The notes beneath the pieces are model-generated. The model saw only the letters and a program-made list of their open reading frames with translations. It was not told where the DNA came from and did not search any database. Source: Prorocentrum cordatum (taxonomy: Eukaryota > Sar > Dinophyceae > Prorocentrales > Prorocentraceae). From it: DNA of 64,000 nucleotides. Below, in pieces: positions 59,152 through 64,000 of the stretch. The DNA lies in contig CAUYUJ010014604.1 in assembly GCA_963575745.1 (NCBI GenBank), forward strand, positions 623,023 through 687,022, given 5' to 3'. The stretch's first letter is position 1. Each line of letters starts with the position of its first letter. The position numbers were made by a program, and so were the translations under genes.

Positions 59152-61431
59152 TCGCTGCGAAACTGCCTGACATCGAGCATGTTGAAGGCTGCGTCGCTCT
59201 CGGTGTCAAAGAGGCTCATATAGTCTTCGCCAATCAGAGGCAGCAGTTGTGTGCCCTCCTCTGTGGCGCTCATGTAGTCGATGCCTTCCTTGAACTGTGC
59301 CGCCCACGGATTGGACCTCGCTGTGCTCGGTGGTTTCATCGCCTCCGCAGGAAGCCATGCGCATTCCGACTCTTTCGCCATCTCGATCTCCAGATCGCCG
59401 AAGATTGCTGCCAACTGCTGTTTGTGCCACTGAGGCCTCCGCGAGATCGCTTGCCACTCCTTGAGCCGTTGTACTCGTAGTTCCATGGCGGTCGGTACCA
59501 TTCCTAGCCGCAACCATATCTGATACACTGGCGGTGTCTGTATAACCTCATGCGCTCCTCCATTGTTGTCATCGGCCTGAAGTCGCACCGCCACTCCGTC
59601 AAGTAGTACTCGTCCGAACTTGAGACACTGTCGATCTAGCTTGTCTATCTTGGCCTTACTGAGGACCAGTCCCGTGAGCCCAGAGGTGGAAGCACCGAGC
59701 ACCATGCTCCTGAACGCTATCTTCTTGATCTTCCACTGCTTGCATTCAGTCCAGAACTTCTTCATGTGGTACCATCCCTTTCGAGCCGCCGCACACCTCG
59801 CTTCCACTTCAGGCCATAATATACTGCTGCAGGTGAAGATGGTGTCAAGGAAGGTTGCCTCCTTCAGAACCGTGCCTCGTGGGCGTCGTCGTGTCGTAGA
59901 ATGCGTGCTTGTTGAAGGCGTTCTCTCCTGGTCCCACATGGTGAGGCAAGACCGCAGCCTTGCCTTGGCTTTGTACGGCTCCGAGTCCTCTTAGCGCAAT
60001 GTCCAGCTGCTTGTCGGAGTGCAGTACCACGTCGCTCGTGTGCTTCGGGTCCACTGTGCGGTGCGTTTTGTTCACGTCGTCCGCGTGGACTCTGAGGGGG
60101 AGGCCTACGAGCTCATTGGAGAGCGGGTCGCAGGCCATGCGCTCGTTGGGGAATTTCTCGTGGTGGAGCTGCTGTCAGTGTCGGACGGGTACCGTAAAGG
60201 CCTCCTGGAACACGTTGGCCGCGTTGGCGTCGCCCATGTAGTTGCCTTCCCCATTCGTCATCACGATAGTCTCGCCCTCCGCCTCTATCCTGAGGCAGGC
60301 CCGTCGCTGTCGCTGCACAAGGAGGGCAGCGTCGCATTCGCGATACAACCGTCGAACTGCTCCGTCTAGCTGCATGTGGCGGACTGACTTGAACGTGTTC
60401 TGCATGTCGTGCTTCGTGTCGACCGTGGGTATGCGATGTCCCCTCATCCTCTAACTGAGGCATGCCGTCGTGCGTATCGCTCCCGTTCTCGATCTGGAGG
60501 GGAGGTAGCCGTAGTCATGGTCAGGTACTTGTCGGTCGTTCCGTTGTGCGGTCTTCACCCAGGTCTTACCGAAGGAGCATAGGCAGTGGAGCAAGCGCAT
60601 AGCTTTGGTGCCCTCCTTCTGATTCTGCTTGCTGATTTGGTACGCCTGGGGCATGTTCCAGTACGCGACCCGCCGCTGGTGTTGCCGCACTCGCGCCAGT
60701 ACTCCTATCAGCCAATGCCTCAGTTGTGGGAGGTCTTGAAAGGGTTCGCCAGCTCCGAGTCCCGTGGCGCGCTCCGTCGTGGCAGGCCTAGTTGGCAGGA
60801 GGATGGACCATATCCCTACAGACATTGACCACGGTACTGGTGCTCGTCGTCGTCTCGTTCGGCCGAGGGCATTGCAGATTCGTTGGTAGTCCTCCGCACT
60901 CTCTTCGAGGTTCTGATATGTCGGTTGTCCCGCTTGATCGTGTTCACTGGCACTGTTGATGAAGTCGTCCTCGCTGATCACGTGGGCGCCCATGTCCCCG
61001 TCCTTCGCAGGCTTCGCCATGTCGGTCTTCCACTGGTCCGCAGTCGGGGTGCAGGCTGCAGTCATCTTGAAGTTGCGTCGTCTGGGTCCGATACCTCCTC
61101 CCGCAATCAACCTGCAAATACGCTATTCCTCTTGAGCTTGTCCGCGACGGTGTGCTTCATCGAGTACATCGCTAAGCTGCTGTTCTCGCTGTTCGCGTAG
61201 TCGTTTCCGCATTCTCTTGCATTGGCTCGAGATCCGATGGAGGCGAAGTGCTGACGCAGGCTCGTCCGTCATAGCTTCGCGTGCTTCTCCTCGTTGTCGT
61301 AGTAGTCGCACCCGCTCTGCAGCGAGGTGTTGATACTCTTGCGGCATGGCTTTCGGTGTCGCCTTGAACATCTCTTGTCCTGCTTGTTCTTGTTGTAGTA
61401 GCTGCGCTAGATCCTTCCATACACCTTCCAT
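59130..61431 (-). pseudogene. LINE reverse transcriptase
   Basis: Three same-phase frames (61431-61123, 61110-60451, 60447-60175, 60138-59845) with interrupting stops carry the RT N-terminal region (AYQISKQNQKEGTKAMRLLH) and motif C as H-A-D-D (Asp-Asp codons complementary to 60076-60081). Another phase (59939-59130) has the connection and thumb (KIKKIAFRSMVLGASTSG, KLDRQCLKFGRVLL). Motifs A and B are hard to see and probably damaged around 60450-60180. Confidence 0.75.
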
Positions 61432-62577
61432 ACACCTTCCAGTGTGCCGTCCGCCGCCAGCATGTCATGCATGTCGTTGTAGCCCGCCTCCATAATGTAG
61501 TTGCCGATCTCGCGCTCAATCTTCTCGCGGAACGGTGAGGCTTTCTGCTCGTTCCTCAGGGCCTCGGCCATCTTCGCATAGTCCCATCGTAGTGTCAGCA
61601 CGCTCTCCTTATAATCGAGATCCACGCTGATGTCCATCATGAAGGCCATGTGGTCCCGTGGTCGCGCGTCTGGTATCGCTTGCAGTCTTCGGGTCGAGCG
61701 GTACGCCTGGCCGAACTTGGTGACCCGCTCCTTCATGGTGTTAGGGATCAGGATGTGGTCGATCCTGGACACGTGCTGCCTGCCTCCATACGCAGCGCCG
61801 TAGGAGCTGGGACCGCTCGGGTAGAAGGTGTCCATGAAAACCATGTCGTTGCTCTCCGCCAGGTTCCTCAGTTTAGCCCCAGATGCTCCAGCTGCCTGGC
61901 GTGGGGGCCCACGCTCTCGCTTTCAACATGCTGCGGCCCCGTTGCTGTGTTCACTATGCAGATGCCATCATTCGCGTCCAGCCGATGATCGGTGCTGTTC
62001 GTCCTGGGAGCGAGGCAAGAAGTGATGATGCGAAGTCGTCGATCGCGTTGGTGGTGTTCTCAATGCGATGCTGTTCTCTTACGTCTCGACTCCGTGGGCA
62101 GAAGTACAGGCCGATGAGCGTTATGTCGTAGGTTTTGCTGCGCAATCGAAGAGCGCCCGCTCTGCCTTGTATCGCCGTCGGTGGTGCCCATATCCTTATG
62201 ATCTGCTTCGTCCTGATCGTGGCCTTGTTGAGGAAGATGGTGATGCCGCATGATTTGTTGCTGAGGCGCGCCTTCTTGTTCCATCCAACATGTATCGCGC
62301 GAACGTGGGGGAGGTCCTCCACTGTGTAGGGCGACTCCGTCTTGCACTGGCGCTGTGTGCCGATCAGAATGATGGCGTCGGCCGTGTTGTACTCGTAGGC
62401 TATCTCCAGTTCTCTGTCGCGGCCCGCAAGGCTCAGCGGGTTCCAGACCACCACGCGCATTGCCTTTAGCACGAACAGCGGGATGATCCAGCCAGCGCGC
62501 ATCGCCGTCAGCGGGCTCCGCGCGTCGTTCCCGCCAGCGCTCATGGCAGGGCGAGGGCGGCGGGGGTGGAGGCCCAC
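61407..62577 (-). pseudogene. LINE endonuclease (EEP type)
   Basis: The first frame (62577-61954) has the start of an EEP endonuclease (RVVVWNPLSL, DAIILIGTQRQ where a metal-binding Glu would be expected, CGITIFLNKATI, ITLIGLYFCPR). The second frame (61844-61407) has its end (SRIDHILIP, then RDHMAFMMDI, matching the S-D-H region). A frameshift between 61960 and 61845 separates the halves. Confidence 0.75.
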
Positions 62578-62980
62578 GTTGGCTCCAGGACGTGCTGGTC
62601 ATGTCGCGCCCGCGCGCAGCGCGGCCACGGCCCACTCCTGGTTCAGCCCACGTGGCTATGAACAGGAGGAGGCGGAGGAGGAGGATGAGGACGAGGAGGT
62701 TGATGAGGATGAGGACGAGGAGGGGGACGAGGAGGAGGAGGAGGACGAGGAAGACGAGGAGGATGAGGACGGGGACGAGACGGCGTCTTGCGTGCCTCGG
62801 GTGAACTTCTTGGGCCTCTTGGGTGCCTCTCGGTTGCCTCTTGGAGGCCCCTGGAGGCCTCTTGGGGCTTCTTGGGGCGCTCTTGAAGCTCTTGGGGGCC
62901 TCTTGGGGGCCCTGGAGGACCTCTTGGTGCCATCTTGAAGGCGGTCGGTCAAAAGAGGGGGGGTCCTCGATGTCTTCCCC
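62578..62980. repeat. GGA/GAC repeat and TTGGGGGCCTC-type low complexity
   Basis: GAGGAGGACGAGG units (62667-62790) give acidic or Ser/Pro frames without meaning. Then 62810-62940 is built from CTCTTGGGG(G)C words like those at 480-1260. No gene. Confidence 0.8.
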
Positions 62981-63689
62981 CCCTCGGGGTGTGTGTGTGT
63001 GTGTGTGTGTCAAAATTAGGCCCTCCCACTGGCCGAAAAAGGGCCCTCTGACACATCGGTCCCCGTCCCACTCAAAAAACACAGGGAGGGGAGGGGGAGG
63101 GTTCCCCCCCCCGAAGGGAAGAGGGGGTGTGTAAGAAAAAAAGATTACCCTTGGACCACCTGTCGCCCAAAGGGCTGGTGGGATGTATTCCAAAGTCGCG
63201 CTCTCTCGCGGGACTTCCTCACAATGTATGCAGAATTCGCGTTCTCGCGTGGAACTTCTTCGCAATTTATGCAGGCGTCGCGCCTCCAACCCTTAGGAAT
63301 CACGCTGTCGCTCGGGCCTTTCTCACGATGTATTTGGGACTCGCGCTATTGTTCGAGACTTCCTCATGATTCACGCTGACGCTTCGGCAACCCGCCTGCT
63401 CGACCTGGCCGCCTGGGCCCTTCCAGGCCCGCCCGTTAGGGTCTACCCGCCCGGTAGGGTTCGGCCACGTGTTTTCTGCTCCTGGCCCCCCTCCTGCTAG
63501 TCCCTCTCGTCCTCCATCCTCCTCCCTCCCTCTTCCATCCGTCCTCTCTTCCCTTGTTTTAGGGCGCCAACTACACGCGGCACGTAGGGATGGTGTACCC
63601 ACAAGGGAGGTACGATCGAAGAAGAATAGGGCGTTTACCGAGGGTTTGGGATACACGTGTTGAGTGGCATGCGAGCAGATAAGAGCGAG
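62981..63689. other. No supported gene; GT run
   Basis: A (GT)n run at 62989-63010, G-runs and C-runs, then mixed sequence with a CTCGCG(T/G)G(A/G)ACTTC-type word repeated near 63209 and 63246. Short overlapping frames only. Confidence 0.5.
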
Positions 63690-64000
63690 CAGTCTTGTAC
63701 TGATTGTTGTTGTTGTTGGTGGTGGTGGTTGTGGTGGTTGTGATGGTCATGCTGATGATGAAGTTGATGCTGATTGTGCTGATGATGCTGATGATGCTGA
63801 TGATGCTGATGCTTATGTGACGATGCTGATGCTGATGGTGATGCTGATGCAGATGCTGAGGATTATGATGATGATGGTGATGGCGATGCTAACAATGACG
63901 CTAACGAAGACCACGATGCGGATGATGTTTATGCTGCTGCTGATGCTGCTGATGATTATTATGATGATGCTGATGATGATGCGGTTGCTGATGGCGATGA
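63690..64000. repeat. GAT/GCT trinucleotide repeat to the window end
   Basis: Imperfect GATGCT, GATGAT and TTG/GTG triplets, similar in kind to 6370-6520. The tract continues beyond the window. Confidence 0.9.

Larger units (their letters stand above)
57620..62577 (-). mobile_element. Minus-strand LINE with EN, RT and zinc fingers, frame-broken
   Basis: Read on the minus strand the order is endonuclease (62577-61407), RT (61431-59130), two C2H2 fingers (59151-58603) and a further ORF (58681-57926). Frames switch several times, so the copy is inactive. It is unrelated in detail to the giant LINE: there is no methyltransferase or RNase H, and a different RT. Its 5' side is GGA/GCT low-complexity DNA. 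The 3' end is uncertain; protein-like sequence continues to about 57780. Confidence 0.8.

Overview
The window looks like nuclear DNA from a GC-rich dinoflagellate. I see no bacterial gene layout and no ordinary host gene. The evidence is large retrotransposon polyproteins, sequences resembling the dinoflagellate spliced leader (DinoSL), AAAAG/AAAAC sites at 3' ends, and long simple repeats. A 100-base run of N (46401-46500) marks a scaffold gap. I cannot tell Prorocentrum, Symbiodiniaceae or another genus apart from sequence alone.

Layout. 1-6670: low-complexity DNA, one broken LINE with reverse transcriptase (1804-3745), a foldback (4209-4404) and an 89-bp tandem array (5831-6215). 6687-16066 ('block 1'): a retroelement-like block that opens with a DinoSL-like sequence. 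It holds proline/alanine-rich ORFs built on 504-bp repeats, a 541-bp MITE with clear inverted repeats and target duplication, and a 3' module ending in A14. 16070-44829 ('block 2'): opens with another DinoSL-like sequence and again carries 504-bp repeats. It then encodes a very long broken polyprotein: Cys4 zinc site, RING-H2 finger, C5 DNA methyltransferase, apurinic-type endonuclease, reverse transcriptase, RNase H and a zinc finger (to about 36200). After microsatellites and hairpins comes a second cysteine-rich ORF set (39928-43484) and the same 3' module ending in A8. 44830-46273: further short units ending in A-run plus TATCCCCACCAG.

46629-57216: an LTR retrotransposon of Copia order with two identical 175-bp LTRs, tRNA-iMet-type primer site, purine tract, 5-bp GGAGG flanks, and gag, protease, integrase, RT and RNase H. 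It also has a methyltransferase-like segment between integrase and RT, and an extra 2.3-kb module (coiled coil plus RRM-like protein) before the 3' LTR. Its reading frame is interrupted by several in-frame stops despite identical LTRs. 57620-62577: a second, minus-strand LINE (EN, RT, two C2H2 fingers, one further ORF). 62600-64000: GGA, GT and GAT/GCT repeats.

The most unusual signals are: the methyltransferase plus RING-H2 giant LINE; about 50 short hairpins with a CTTCA loop whose stems co-vary and which are read in different frames; DinoSL-like sequence at the start of both blocks and inside the Copia LTRs; and the coiled-coil/RRM module in the Copia element.
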